A DNA stretch of 35,798 nt from Synergistaceae bacterium (GCA_017444345.1 JAFSWW010000120.1:1-35798), one strand, 5' to 3'. Shown: positions 7,336-15,580, numbered from the stretch's first letter. The notes: generated from the letters alone by a model not told the origin. Made by a program: numbers and translations.

Positions 7336-8085
7336 ATGAAAAAATTATTTATTGCGATTCTTGCTGTAATAATTCTTGAATCAATAGCGAGCGCAAAATT
7401 ATATGTCGCTGAACCCCTTTTAGTTCCTGAGTCTCCTTATTCGGGAATGACATTTTATGTATACAAGCCCTATAACATGCCTAAAAACTGGTATATAACA
7501 CTTGACGGCTACCCGGTGAAAAAGAATCCCGATGGGATGTGGGTATATGGCACGTCAGAAGGGCCGAATCTAGTCGCGACAAGTTATGTAGTCGGCTCAA
7601 TAGTTCCTGAGACAGCAGGAATTACAAAATGGGTAACTGACGCTCAAATTTCTTCAATCAGGAGACTCCCCGGCGATGAATTTATAACAGTCAAGCAGGG
7701 ATCTTATACGCGTTCACAAATGGCCGGCGATCAAAAAAATTCTACGTATATTCCCGACTGGGCATTTAGGGGCGATTTTATGGCAATAGGTAACTGGAAA
7801 GGAACAGTAGACAGAATAGGAGTTCTTGATAAACCAGCAGTCCCAGTGGCTTGGCATAGTTCGAGGCCGAAAATTATTTATATATGGACAGGGCGGTCAT
7901 GGTATCAGATAGAGAAGAGGCCTTCAGAGAGTGTAGCAAGTTCAATCAGGCGCGAATATACAAAGATTCAAAAATTTGTGAGGGACTCCGGCTTCAAATG
8001 GTACGAGCAGGATATGCCCTATTTAGCTCAACAGTCAAGAAAATGGGGCTTTTACTGGCTGGGAGAAATTAGCGTAACGAAATAA
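7336..8085 (+). CDS. Exported protein, paralogue B of a tandem pair (unknown family)
   Basis: 249 residues with a signal peptide (ending near ESIASA/K, residue 20). It matches the previous gene along its length (FYVYKPYNMP, TLDGYPVKK, SYVVGSIVPE, FMAIGNWKGTVDRIGVLDKP, VPVAW, IIYIWTG, YLAQQSRKWGFYWLGEI), with divergence concentrated in the middle. The pattern suggests an old tandem duplication in which both copies were kept, perhaps as subunits of a heteromer. It is the last gene of the operon; the terminator at 8094-8129 follows at once. Function unknown. Confidence 0.7.
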   Translation: MKKLFIAILAVIILESIASAKLYVAEPLLVPESPYSGMTFYVYKPYNMPKNWYITLDGYPVKKNPDGMWVYGTSEGPNLVATSYVVGSIVPETAGITKWVTDAQISSIRRLPGDEFITVKQGSYTRSQMAGDQKNSTYIPDWAFRGDFMAIGNWKGTVDRIGVLDKPAVPVAWHSSRPKIIYIWTGRSWYQIEKRPSESVASSIRREYTKIQKFVRDSGFKWYEQDMPYLAQQSRKWGFYWLGEISVTK

Positions 8086-8093
8086 ATTTATTG

Positions 8094-8129
8094 ATGACTC
8101 TGTAAAAAAATTTCGCGGAGTCATTTTTT
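8094..8129 (+). terminator. Rho-independent terminator of the 3001-8085 operon
   Basis: Stem ATGACTC (8094-8100) / GAGTCAT (8118-8124) is perfect over seven base pairs with a 17-base A/T-rich loop, followed by a T run to 8129. It begins nine bases after the last stop codon of the operon. Confidence 0.85.
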
Positions 8130-8177
8130 GTGCGTTATAATTCATGGAAAATTTTTTTATTTTACGGAGGTTAATTA

Positions 8178-9320
8178 ATGATTGCTAACTTACTTGCTTA
8201 TAGCATGCCAAATTTAAATATTCCCCTTCATGATGTGATTGACTATACATTTAAAAATAATTGCGCGGCTGGTAATTTATGGCATAATTATCTAGCTTGT
8301 ATGATTCTTTTGGATGTAAATTTTTTCTCGCTTTCATGTGAGAGACGACAAGCCCCCGACGGTGCATTAAAGGATATTGCGCTTAATGATTTCGAGCAGT
8401 ATATGAAATTCTTTCACTATAAACGCGACACAATTATATTTAAGTCCGAGAAAACAAAATATATTATTAAAGAACTTTGCGAGATTGCAAAAAAATTAGC
8501 GGACTCAAAAACTCCTGAAGAATTCTATAATCATATAACGAGCTTTTACGAAAATTACGGCGTTGGAATCTTTTCTCTGAATAGGGCGTTCAAATATGAC
8601 GGAGAAGATATTATCCCAGTTATTAGCGATAATATAAAACTTGCTGATATAGTCGGCTATGAGATTCAGAAAAATGAATTAATACGCAACACAGAGGCAT
8701 TTATAGCGGGACGGCCTGCAAATAATGTGTTACTCTACGGCGACGGAGGCACGGGCAAATCTTCAAGCGTTAAGGCTCTCTTAAATGAATATTTCTCGCA
8801 GGGTCTGAGAGTTATAGAAATCTACAAGCATCAATTTAAGGATATTCTAAAAATTTCAGGCATGTTAAGAAGGCGCAATTATAAATTTATTATATTCATT
8901 GATGACTTATCATTTGAAGAGAATGAAAGCGATTATAAATTTCTCAAGGCCATAATCGAGGGCGGAATCGAGTCAAAACCTGAAAATATTTTGATTTACG
9001 CAACGTCAAACCGCCGGCACATAGTCCGTGAAATTTGGAAGGATCGCGACGACATGGAACATAACGGTGATATTCACAGGTCTGACACTGTAGAAGAAAA
9101 ATTATCGCTCGCTTCAAGATTCGGGATTGCGTTAAATTATTCGAGCCCTTCACGAGAAAATTATCACGAAATAGTAATCTCACTTGCAAATAAAGCCGGA
9201 TTAAATATTGAACAGGAAAAATTATTATACGGTGCTGACAGATGGGAGATTCAACACGGCGGCAAAACAGGACGGGCAGCAAGACAATATATTGATTATC
9301 TGCTCGGAGAAAATAAATAA
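8178..9320 (+). CDS. DUF815-family AAA+ ATPase
   Basis: 380 residues. The C-terminal two thirds match DUF815 ATPases: LADIVGYEIQKNELIRNTEA leads into the Walker A GDGGTGKSS (residues 188-196), Walker B FIIFIDDLSFEE (D242, D243) and a sensor-1 segment YATSNRRHIVRE. These support ATP binding and hydrolysis. The N-terminal ~170 residues are helical and less conserved. The cellular role of DUF815 proteins is not established to my knowledge. The start is supported by CGGAGG eight bases upstream of the ATG. It lies after the operon terminator and before gatC, and the gatCAB promoter begins just after its stop, so it appears to be a single-gene unit. Confidence 0.9.
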   Translation: MIANLLAYSMPNLNIPLHDVIDYTFKNNCAAGNLWHNYLACMILLDVNFFSLSCERRQAPDGALKDIALNDFEQYMKFFHYKRDTIIFKSEKTKYIIKELCEIAKKLADSKTPEEFYNHITSFYENYGVGIFSLNRAFKYDGEDIIPVISDNIKLADIVGYEIQKNELIRNTEAFIAGRPANNVLLYGDGGTGKSSSVKALLNEYFSQGLRVIEIYKHQFKDILKISGMLRRRNYKFIIFIDDLSFEENESDYKFLKAIIEGGIESKPENILIYATSNRRHIVREIWKDRDDMEHNGDIHRSDTVEEKLSLASRFGIALNYSSPSRENYHEIVISLANKAGLNIEQEKLLYGADRWEIQHGGKTGRAARQYIDYLLGENK

Positions 9321-9322
9321 AT

Positions 9323-9331
9323 TGCTATAAT
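9323..9331 (+). promoter_or_regulatory. Extended -10 promoter for gatCAB
   Basis: TGCTATAAT is a perfect extended -10 element (TG-N-TATAAT). It starts three bases after the DUF815 stop and about 50 bases ahead of the gatC start. No -35 box is obvious, as expected for this promoter class. Confidence 0.55.
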
Positions 9332-9381
9332 ATTCACGGAAAAATTTTATTTTGCATAATCATAGAAGGAGAGTTAAATTC

Positions 9382-9672
9382 GTGAAACTAACAAGCGAAG
9401 AAGTAAACAGTATCGCATTAGAGTCCCGTTTGCTATTAACTGAAAGCGAATTAGACGGCGCAGTGCGTTACATTAATAATTTTCTTGACATGCTCGACAG
9501 ATTTAGAGAATTAGACTTAAAAAATGTTGAGCCTTTCAGTTTTGCTGAAGTCCTAGAGTGCCCGTTGAGAGAAGATAAAGTCTCGCAATTTCCTGACACT
9601 GAAGCAATCTTACACGAGAGCGAACACGTTGACGGATCTTATTTCAAGGTACCGCGCATTATGGAGGAATAA
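9382..9672 (+). CDS. gatC: Glu-tRNA(Gln)/Asp-tRNA(Asn) amidotransferase subunit C
   Basis: 96-residue GatC, the small subunit that wraps around GatA and links it to GatB. The family pattern is present: LTSEEVNSIALESRLLLTES near the N-terminus, then INNFLDMLDRFRELD, the Asn-Val-Glu-Pro turn (KNVEPF) and a C-terminal LREDKV segment. I place the start at the GTG at 9382, because AAGGAGAG lies eight bases upstream and the protein then begins VKLTSEEV as in homologues. A longer TTG start at 9352 would add ten atypical residues. The gatA ATG follows the stop by three bases and its GGAGG lies within the end of gatC. Confidence 0.93.
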   Translation: MKLTSEEVNSIALESRLLLTESELDGAVRYINNFLDMLDRFRELDLKNVEPFSFAEVLECPLREDKVSQFPDTEAILHESEHVDGSYFKVPRIMEE

Positions 9673-9675
9673 AAT

Positions 9676-11118
9676 ATGGAACTTTACGAATTAAATTTAT
9701 GGCATCTCGTGCAGGGACTTCAAGACAAAAAATTTTCAGCCAATGAATTATTCGAGTCCTGCAAAAAAAGAATTGACTCATGTGAGGGGAATATTCACGC
9801 GCTAATAACTCGCACTGACGATTTAGCAGCAAAGCAGTTAAACGAGTCAAATTCCGGAATCTTGTCAGGAATTCCCGCGATCATAAAGGATAATTTATGC
9901 ACTAAGGGACTCAAGACAACAGCAGCCAGCAAAATTTTAGGAGATTGGCGGCCTCCCTATGACGCAACAGCATGGAAATTTTTACGTGATTCAGGGGCTA
10001 TTCTCATGGGTAAAGCTAACATGGACGAGTTCGCAATGGGCGGAACTTGTGAGAAATCAGCATACGGGCCGACTCATAATCCGAATGATTTATCAAGAGT
10101 GCCGGGCGGAAGTTCGGGCGGAAGTGCTGCGGCTGTCAGTGCCGGCTATGTTCCTTTTTCGCTCGGAAGTGATACGGGCGGTTCAATTCGTCAGCCTGCT
10201 GCATATTGCGGTGTATATGGATTCAAGCCCACTTATGGAATGGTGAGTCGTTACGGCTTAATTTCTTATGGCTCATCACTTGATCAAATAGGCCCATTTG
10301 CCCGGACAGTTAGAGATTTACAAATTATAATGTCAATAATTTCTGAATATGACCCTATGGACTCTAGCTGCTTTAGAGAGAAAAAGCACGATTTTACATA
10401 TAACGAAAATATATCGCTCAAGGGCAAAAGAGTCGCACTTGTTAAAGAATTTCAGGACTTCACCCTTGAGTCGCCAATTTCTGAAGCAATGAAGAGGACT
10501 CAAAAGATTCTCGAAGACGAGGGCGCAATTATTAAAGAAGTCTCGTTACCAGTTATAGCACGTTATGCAGTTGCTTGTTATTATGCGCTGGCAATGAGCG
10601 AGGCTCACACGAATTTAGAACGTTATGACGGAGTCCGATACGGCTACACAGTTAAGGACGCTGTAGGAATCAAAGAAATGTTTGAGCGCGTGAGATCTGA
10701 AGGATTCGGCTCTGAAGTTAAAGCTCGTATACTTGCAGGAACTTGTTTAACTGAACCGACCCGCTGTGAAGAATATTACGTAGCAGCCACTAAAGTAAGG
10801 ACTTTGATTGCTCAAGAATTTGCGCGTGCGTTCAGTGAGACCGATTTTATTTTGCAGCCAGCATCGCCCACTCTTCCCGGAAAAATAGGTGTCTCCGATT
10901 ATAATCCATTAAAAGAATACGAGGCCGATTTATATACGTTGCCCGTGAATTTAGCGGGATTGCCGGGGCTTTCTTTCTTTACTGGGTATTACGGAGATTT
11001 GCCGGTCGGGTTGCAGTTAATCGGCGCAAGATGGAGCGACACGGATTTATTGAACGCTGGAATCATTATCGAGCGTCATACAGGGTCGCCAAAAATCGCA
11101 AATGAGGGAGTGAAATGA
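9676..11118 (+). CDS. gatA: Glu-tRNA(Gln)/Asp-tRNA(Asn) amidotransferase subunit A
   Basis: 480 residues, the usual length. GatA hydrolyses glutamine and passes ammonia to GatB. The amidase Ser-cisSer-Lys triad is intact: the Lys in PAIIKDNLC (K71), the cis-Ser in the amidase signature GGSSGGSAAAVSAG (from residue 144), and the nucleophile in SDTGGSIRQPA (S170). With GatC and GatB it completes an indirect route to Gln-tRNA(Gln) and/or Asn-tRNA(Asn), implying that the organism lacks glutaminyl- and/or asparaginyl-tRNA synthetase (inference from the pathway). Its TGA overlaps the gatB ATG (ATGA at 11115). Confidence 0.97.
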   Translation: MELYELNLWHLVQGLQDKKFSANELFESCKKRIDSCEGNIHALITRTDDLAAKQLNESNSGILSGIPAIIKDNLCTKGLKTTAASKILGDWRPPYDATAWKFLRDSGAILMGKANMDEFAMGGTCEKSAYGPTHNPNDLSRVPGGSSGGSAAAVSAGYVPFSLGSDTGGSIRQPAAYCGVYGFKPTYGMVSRYGLISYGSSLDQIGPFARTVRDLQIIMSIISEYDPMDSSCFREKKHDFTYNENISLKGKRVALVKEFQDFTLESPISEAMKRTQKILEDEGAIIKEVSLPVIARYAVACYYALAMSEAHTNLERYDGVRYGYTVKDAVGIKEMFERVRSEGFGSEVKARILAGTCLTEPTRCEEYYVAATKVRTLIAQEFARAFSETDFILQPASPTLPGKIGVSDYNPLKEYEADLYTLPVNLAGLPGLSFFTGYYGDLPVGLQLIGARWSDTDLLNAGIIIERHTGSPKIANEGVK

Positions 11119-12581
11119 TCATGTCTGAATTAACATTTACGCCCGTAATCGGAATAGAGATTCATATAAGACTCAAGACTGATACAAAAATTTTCTGTTC
11201 GTGTTCAACAAATACAGATGTCCCGCCTAACACTCATATTTGCCCGATTTGTATGGGTTTGCCCGGTTCATTGCCGCATTTAAATCACAACGTAGTAGAG
11301 CAGGGAATGCTCGCAGGAATGGCCTTAAATTGCACAGTTCAGCCTAAATCTTTATTTTTCAGAAAGTCATATTTTTATCCCGACTTGCCAAAGGGTCATC
11401 AAATAAGTCAATGCGATCTGCCAATCGTTGCTAATGGATATATAGAAGTCCACGACGAAAACGGGAATCTCAAGAAAATCCGCGTCCATCATTTGCATTT
11501 GGAGGAAGATGTAGGGAGTCTTCATCATAGCGCGTCGGACGGAAGACTTGAGGGGGCTGATACTTCATACGTTGATTATAATCGTTCGGGAATGCCGCTC
11601 GCTGAAATCGTCTCAGAACCCGATGTATCTTCAGCACGTGAGGCAGTAGAATATGTTACGACTCTAAGAAGGCGCGTTATTTATTCGGGAGCTTCTGACG
11701 TTGAACTCGAAAAAGGTATGATGAGATTTGACGCAAATGTTTCAATGAAGTGTTCAGACGGCCGCTGGGGTCGTAAAGTTGAAGTCAAGAACATGAATTC
11801 ATTTAAGGCACTTGAGCGCGCTATTGAGTTCGAAATCAAGCGTCAGAAAAAATTAATGCTCGCTGGTGAAGAAGTCAAACAGGAGACCCGCCACTGGAAC
11901 GACGCAAAGGGAGTTACTACGGCATCACGAGTTAAGGAATTTTATCGCAAATTCATTGTTGAGCCTGATTTACCGCCGTTATTTATTAATCAGGAATGGA
12001 TCGACAAAATGAAAGCAAAGATGCCGGAAATGCCCGACGTTAAAGCAAATCGCTACGTGAATGAATATAATTTACCGCGTGAAGTTGCTGACGTAATAAC
12101 AGATGACAAAAATTTAGCTGCATATTTTGAGTCATGCGTCAAAGCCGGTGCTAATCCCGTTAGAGCTGCTCACTGGGTGCGTACTGAAGTTTTGCGCGTA
12201 ATGAACGAACGACAGCTAAAAATTTCGGATTTCATGATTTCACCTGATATTTTAGCGGGACTTGTTGCTAGAGTCGACGAGGGCAAATTGTCAACTACTC
12301 AAGGCAAAGAAGTATTTGATTACATGTGCGCTAATAATTGCAGTATTGACGAGGCTATTAATAAACTCGGAATAACTGAAGGCGGAGTCGCCGGCAATGC
12401 TTTAACGGAAATAATAAATAATGTAATCAAAGCAAATTCCGATGTTCTCGACGAAATTAAATCAGGTAAGGACAAGAAGGGCAAGAAGTTAAAATTTTTA
12501 CAGGGTCTAGTCATGAAGGAGACTAAGGGGCAGGCCAAGCCTCAGGAAGTCGCCGCAGCAATTGAAGCAGCAATAAAATAA
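11115..12581 (+). CDS. gatB: Glu-tRNA(Gln)/Asp-tRNA(Asn) amidotransferase subunit B
   Basis: 488 residues. GatB activates the mischarged aminoacyl-tRNA with ATP and receives ammonia from GatA. The N-terminus has TPVIGIEIHIRLKTDTKIFC. The four zinc-ligand cysteines are present in CSCSTNTDVPP and CPICMGLPG, and PDLPKGHQISQ and DYNRSGMPLAEIVSEPD match the cradle domain. The C-terminal YqeY-like helical tail (about 345-488) that contacts tRNA is complete. It may start at 11115 (ATGA overlap with gatA, Shine-Dalgarno four bases away) or at the ATG at 11121, which has more usual spacing from GGGAG. It is the last gene of the operon, followed by a terminator. Confidence 0.97.
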   Translation: MIMSELTFTPVIGIEIHIRLKTDTKIFCSCSTNTDVPPNTHICPICMGLPGSLPHLNHNVVEQGMLAGMALNCTVQPKSLFFRKSYFYPDLPKGHQISQCDLPIVANGYIEVHDENGNLKKIRVHHLHLEEDVGSLHHSASDGRLEGADTSYVDYNRSGMPLAEIVSEPDVSSAREAVEYVTTLRRRVIYSGASDVELEKGMMRFDANVSMKCSDGRWGRKVEVKNMNSFKALERAIEFEIKRQKKLMLAGEEVKQETRHWNDAKGVTTASRVKEFYRKFIVEPDLPPLFINQEWIDKMKAKMPEMPDVKANRYVNEYNLPREVADVITDDKNLAAYFESCVKAGANPVRAAHWVRTEVLRVMNERQLKISDFMISPDILAGLVARVDEGKLSTTQGKEVFDYMCANNCSIDEAINKLGITEGGVAGNALTEIINNVIKANSDVLDEIKSGKDKKGKKLKFLQGLVMKETKGQAKPQEVAAAIEAAIK

Positions 12582-12592
12582 TATAATATATC

Positions 12593-12632
12593 TTCCCCTT
12601 TGTGAGTGATTGCAGAGGGGAATTAATTTTTT
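12593..12632 (+). terminator. Rho-independent terminator after gatB
   Basis: Stem TTCCCCT (12593-12599) / AGGGGAA (12616-12622), followed by TTAATTTTTT. It lies between gatB and the convergent glycosyltransferase gene ending at 12635. The T tract favours the plus strand. Confidence 0.8.
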
Positions 12633-12634
12633 AG

Positions 12635-13582
12635 CTAGAATAATAAAATTTTTACGAGATTTATAATTTTTTCGATTGCGCAGAATCTTGATAAATAATG
12701 AGTCTTGATTATAGCATTGATTCGTGTTAATTTGTTATAGCTGTAAATCTTTAAATACTCGTCAAGATAATTCAAATTTTCGCTCTTAATTTGTCCTGAA
12801 TATCTCTCACGGAAAAATAATAATCTTGCTTTATCCTGATAAAAAAATTGCTTTGACTGCTTAAATTTTCGTATGGGCGAATTAATTATCAAATATAAAC
12901 GTTTGAAAATATTTATTTCCTTGCCTCCGATTGAATTATCCGTGTGAATTCGATAATAAATTAATGCCTTGTTTACATGAGACACGACTCCGCAAGCCGA
13001 CGCATATAATACCGCCCACCAGTCATGAAGATTTATATTTGAGTCATATTCGCCTAAATTCGAGTATAATTCACGGTTAAGCATTTCAGTACAGCCGCTC
13101 GCACAATTTCCGGAGATTAATTTTTTGAAGTCATAATCTGATTTAGTTATATTTATTGCCATGAATTGATTTAGAGTCTTTAAATCAGCGTCAACTCTTT
13201 CAAGCCCGGTAAATACGCAAATGGGCACGCCGGGATTTTCACGTTCGCAAATTTTCATGTGATCAAGAGTGATTTTAACTTTATCGGGCAGCCAGTAATC
13301 ATCTTGATCCGAGAACATTATATATTTTGCGCTCGCATATTTTATTAGCTGGAAAAAATTTTTTGTCGGGTGCCTGCATATTTCATTATCGTGAATAATT
13401 ATAATTTTATCGGGATATTTGCGCGAATAATCTTCAATAATTTCGGGCGTGTTATCTTGTGAACCGTCATCACGTATAATTATATTGAAATCCTGAAAAT
13501 TTTGCGCCAGAATCGAGTCAATCTGCTGTGATATAAATTTCTCACCGTTATAGCTTGCAAGTAATATATTAATCTCAGGCAT
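12635..13582 (-). CDS. Family 2 glycosyltransferase
   Basis: 315 residues. The GT-A nucleotide-sugar fold opens with INILLASYNGEKFISQQIDS and IIIRDDGSQDNT (D38-D39). The metal-binding motif SDQDDYW (residues 91-97) follows, as in rhamnosyltransferase-like GT2 enzymes of O-antigen or surface polysaccharide pathways. LHDWWAVLYAS is the usual acceptor-side HDWW motif of that group. The C-terminal ~80 residues are basic and helical and may lie against the membrane. The gene starts six bases after the nusB stop with no own Shine-Dalgarno, so it probably relies on read-through from nusB. It is an unexpected last gene in a translation/transcription-factor operon. The sugar specificity cannot be told. 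Confidence 0.88.
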   Translation of the reverse strand: MPEINILLASYNGEKFISQQIDSILAQNFQDFNIIIRDDGSQDNTPEIIEDYSRKYPDKIIIIHDNEICRHPTKNFFQLIKYASAKYIMFSDQDDYWLPDKVKITLDHMKICERENPGVPICVFTGLERVDADLKTLNQFMAINITKSDYDFKKLISGNCASGCTEMLNRELYSNLGEYDSNINLHDWWAVLYASACGVVSHVNKALIYYRIHTDNSIGGKEINIFKRLYLIINSPIRKFKQSKQFFYQDKARLLFFRERYSGQIKSENLNYLDEYLKIYSYNKLTRINAIIKTHYLSRFCAIEKIINLVKILLF

Positions 13583-13588
13583 AATAAT

Positions 13589-14068
13589 TTATTTAAAAGT
13601 TGATTCTAATTCCCGTAATGCCTCAGCCTCTAAAAATTTCGACGCTTTGAACATTATTCCCGTAATAAATCGTGATGAGTCTTTAGTCCCGAATGATTCC
13701 GCGAGTCTCTTAGCCTCACTCATTGCAGACTTAACAGGCAGCGACTTTATAATAAATCCCTCAAATATCATTAACCGCAAAATTGTCCGGTCTACAATGT
13801 CTATGCGTTCAGGCCTCCACCCCGTTATGATTCGCAGTAAAAGCGAGTCAATTTCATTTTTCCTGCTGGATACTTCATAAGCTAATTTTTTGCAGTGTGC
13901 TTTAACTTCCGGTTTGTCATTGTGCGTTAATTCGTCATTGTTAATAAATAATTCAATTGCTGTATTAAAATCTTGATTCTGATTAATTTCAAGCGAAAAC
14001 AAAAATTGTAAAGCAAGCTCCCTCGCTCGGTGAAGTGCATCAAATTTTTTGCCGATGTATTCTCTCAT
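13589..14068 (-). CDS. nusB: Transcription antitermination factor NusB
   Basis: 159 residues, all helical. NusB binds boxA RNA with S10 (NusE) to promote antitermination of rRNA operons. Family segments visible are HRARELALQFLFSLE at the N-terminus, WRPERIDIVDRTILRLMIFE in the middle and LPVKSAMSEAKRLAESFGTKDSSRFITGIM near the C-terminus (the NEAVELAK..G...S..FVNGVL pattern). The arrangement after an Asp23-family gene is the one seen in many Firmicutes. The start is six bases after the upstream membrane protein gene. Confidence 0.93.
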   Translation of the reverse strand: MREYIGKKFDALHRARELALQFLFSLEINQNQDFNTAIELFINNDELTHNDKPEVKAHCKKLAYEVSSRKNEIDSLLLRIITGWRPERIDIVDRTILRLMIFEGFIIKSLPVKSAMSEAKRLAESFGTKDSSRFITGIMFKASKFLEAEALRELESTFK

Positions 14069-14074
14069 GTTGTA

Positions 14075-14524
14075 TTATGCGCTCCAAATTTTATTAGTGA
14101 TAAATGCAAAAGTTTTTACTACAAACCACGCCGCCGATCCCCAGAATAATGTCCAGAAAAAGCCTTCAAAGCCCGCCGTTATTATTATCGTAAAGCATGA
14201 AGCAACGCCCGCCCATGTCCATGTACTGCGCAGAAGTGAAGACAGCCAGTTTTCAGGAGCAGCCCATATTACTGTAGAAATAATGCCTAGTGGTTTCATG
14301 ACTGATTTTAAATGCGACTCGATAATTTTTCTTGTTTCAGGTATTAAATCATCTTCGGACAGTACAATGCTTAAATCCGCGTCATCATTTTTTCTGCCCG
14401 AAGGTGATAGAGTTATGCTGTAAAGCCTGAGACGAGATTTTAACGTGCTGTTGATAAATTCATAGAGTCCTCCGCTTGAAATTCTTATAGTTCCGTAGCT
14501 CGTATTCTTCCATAAAAAATACAT
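14075..14524 (-). CDS. AmaP-like membrane protein next to Asp23 homologue
   Basis: 149 residues. The N-terminal ~85 residues (TIRISSGGLYEFINSTL... LSIVLSEDDLIPETRKIIES ...MKPLGI) have the look of a small Asp23-like alpha/beta domain. The last third has two hydrophobic segments (about 102-118 and 121-143) forming a membrane hairpin. In Firmicutes, AmaP anchors Asp23 to the membrane and is encoded next to it, but its membrane hairpin is N-terminal; here the order is reversed. Its ATG follows the Asp23-like stop directly, so the two are translationally coupled. The functional link is inference from position and domain content; sequence identity to AmaP is not obvious. Confidence 0.6.
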   Translation of the reverse strand: MYFLWKNTSYGTIRISSGGLYEFINSTLKSRLRLYSITLSPSGRKNDDADLSIVLSEDDLIPETRKIIESHLKSVMKPLGIISTVIWAAPENWLSSLLRSTWTWAGVASCFTIIITAGFEGFFWTLFWGSAAWFVVKTFAFITNKIWSA

Positions 14525-14929
14525 TTAATCGGCCTCTTCATCTTTCGCGGGCAAGTCTATATTAATCTGATAGTTATCGCCCGACCCTGCATAAATTCCC
14601 TGAACAGTTACATTAACTGCTTTGACATCATAACCGGTGTAACGCTCAAGATTATCTTTTATTTTTTCCTGAACGTCCCACGCTAAATCCGGAATTCTCT
14701 GGCCAAATTTCACGAGTATATTTGCGTCAAGGCTTATAGTTCCCTGTGTATGATCTATTGAGGCGCGAATACCTGTATTTTTCCGGCCAAGCCCGAATTT
14801 ACTCGCAAGTTTTGAGGCAACTTTTATATTTGGAATCCCCTGAATAGTCTTTCTTGCAAGTTCAACTATAACATCCCCGGAGATATGAATTAATCCGCCG
14901 TTATTTGCTTTATCGTCTCTAGCTGGCAT
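14525..14929 (-). CDS. Asp23/Gls24 family envelope stress protein
   Basis: 134 residues. GLIHISGDVIVELARKTIQG at the N-terminus, the alternating hydrophobic strand GTISLDANILVKFG and the closing TGYDVKAVNVTVQGIY are the Asp23/Gls24 pattern, for which DUF322 is an older name. In Staphylococcus the family forms membrane-associated assemblies linked to cell-envelope homeostasis. It is coupled to efp upstream (18-base gap) and to the AmaP-like gene downstream with zero gap, and nusB follows. Confidence 0.92.
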   Translation of the reverse strand: MPARDDKANNGGLIHISGDVIVELARKTIQGIPNIKVASKLASKFGLGRKNTGIRASIDHTQGTISLDANILVKFGQRIPDLAWDVQEKIKDNLERYTGYDVKAVNVTVQGIYAGSGDNYQINIDLPAKDEEAD

Positions 14930-14947
14930 TGTTTAATGGATAAAAAA

Positions 14948-15523
14948 TTAATTTTTCTTTGCGCGCTCAAGATAAAGTCCTGTGCGTGTATCTACAACAA
15001 TATCTTCTCCGGGTTCGATAAAAACAGGAACAGTTACAACGAGTCCAGTCTCAAGAGTCGCAGGTTTTCCGCCGCCTGTTACTGTATCGCCCTTAAAGCT
15101 CGGAGGGGTCTCTACAACTTTCATTGTTACACTTTTAGGCAGTTCTATGCCCATGACTTTACCCTCGAAAAATTCAAGCTGAATCTCAAGATCATCAACT
15201 AAATATTTTGCCGCGTCGCCTAAAACTTGCGGAGATAAACGCATTTCTTCATATGTAGCTAAATCCATGAAAACATAATCTTCGCCGTCTCTATATGAAT
15301 ACTGCGCGGGTTTGTCTTCGTAAATAATGCGCTCAAATTTTTCACCCGGTTTAAATGAATTCTCAACGATTGAGCCGGTTTCTACATTGCGTAATTTAGT
15401 GCGTACAACTGCACCGCCCCGGCCCATTTTGTGATGATCATATTCTACGATTTCCCATATGCCGTCCTGCCAGCGCAATTTTAAGCCGACATAAAATGTA
15501 GTAGTATCTGCTACTTGTGCCAA
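14948..15523 (-). CDS. efp: Elongation factor P
   Basis: 191 residues, standard three-domain EF-P that relieves stalling at polyproline stretches. TKLRNVETG follows the domain I tip, and GDTVTGGGKPATLETGL with VDTRTG in domain III is the family signature. The tip loop reads HHKMGRGGA: the residue equivalent to E. coli Lys34 is Arg35, and the usual Pro two before it is Met33. The protein starts at a TTG at 15523 with GGAGG ten bases upstream. It follows the secretin gene by 57 bases on the same strand. Proline-rich exported proteins encoded at 5221-6552 are plausible clients. Confidence 0.96.
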   Translation of the reverse strand: MAQVADTTTFYVGLKLRWQDGIWEIVEYDHHKMGRGGAVVRTKLRNVETGSIVENSFKPGEKFERIIYEDKPAQYSYRDGEDYVFMDLATYEEMRLSPQVLGDAAKYLVDDLEIQLEFFEGKVMGIELPKSVTMKVVETPPSFKGDTVTGGGKPATLETGLVVTVPVFIEPGEDIVVDTRTGLYLERAKKN

Positions 15524-15580
15524 TTTATAATTTCCTCCTGATAAAACAAAAAATTTCGTGATTATTATATTATATTCAAG

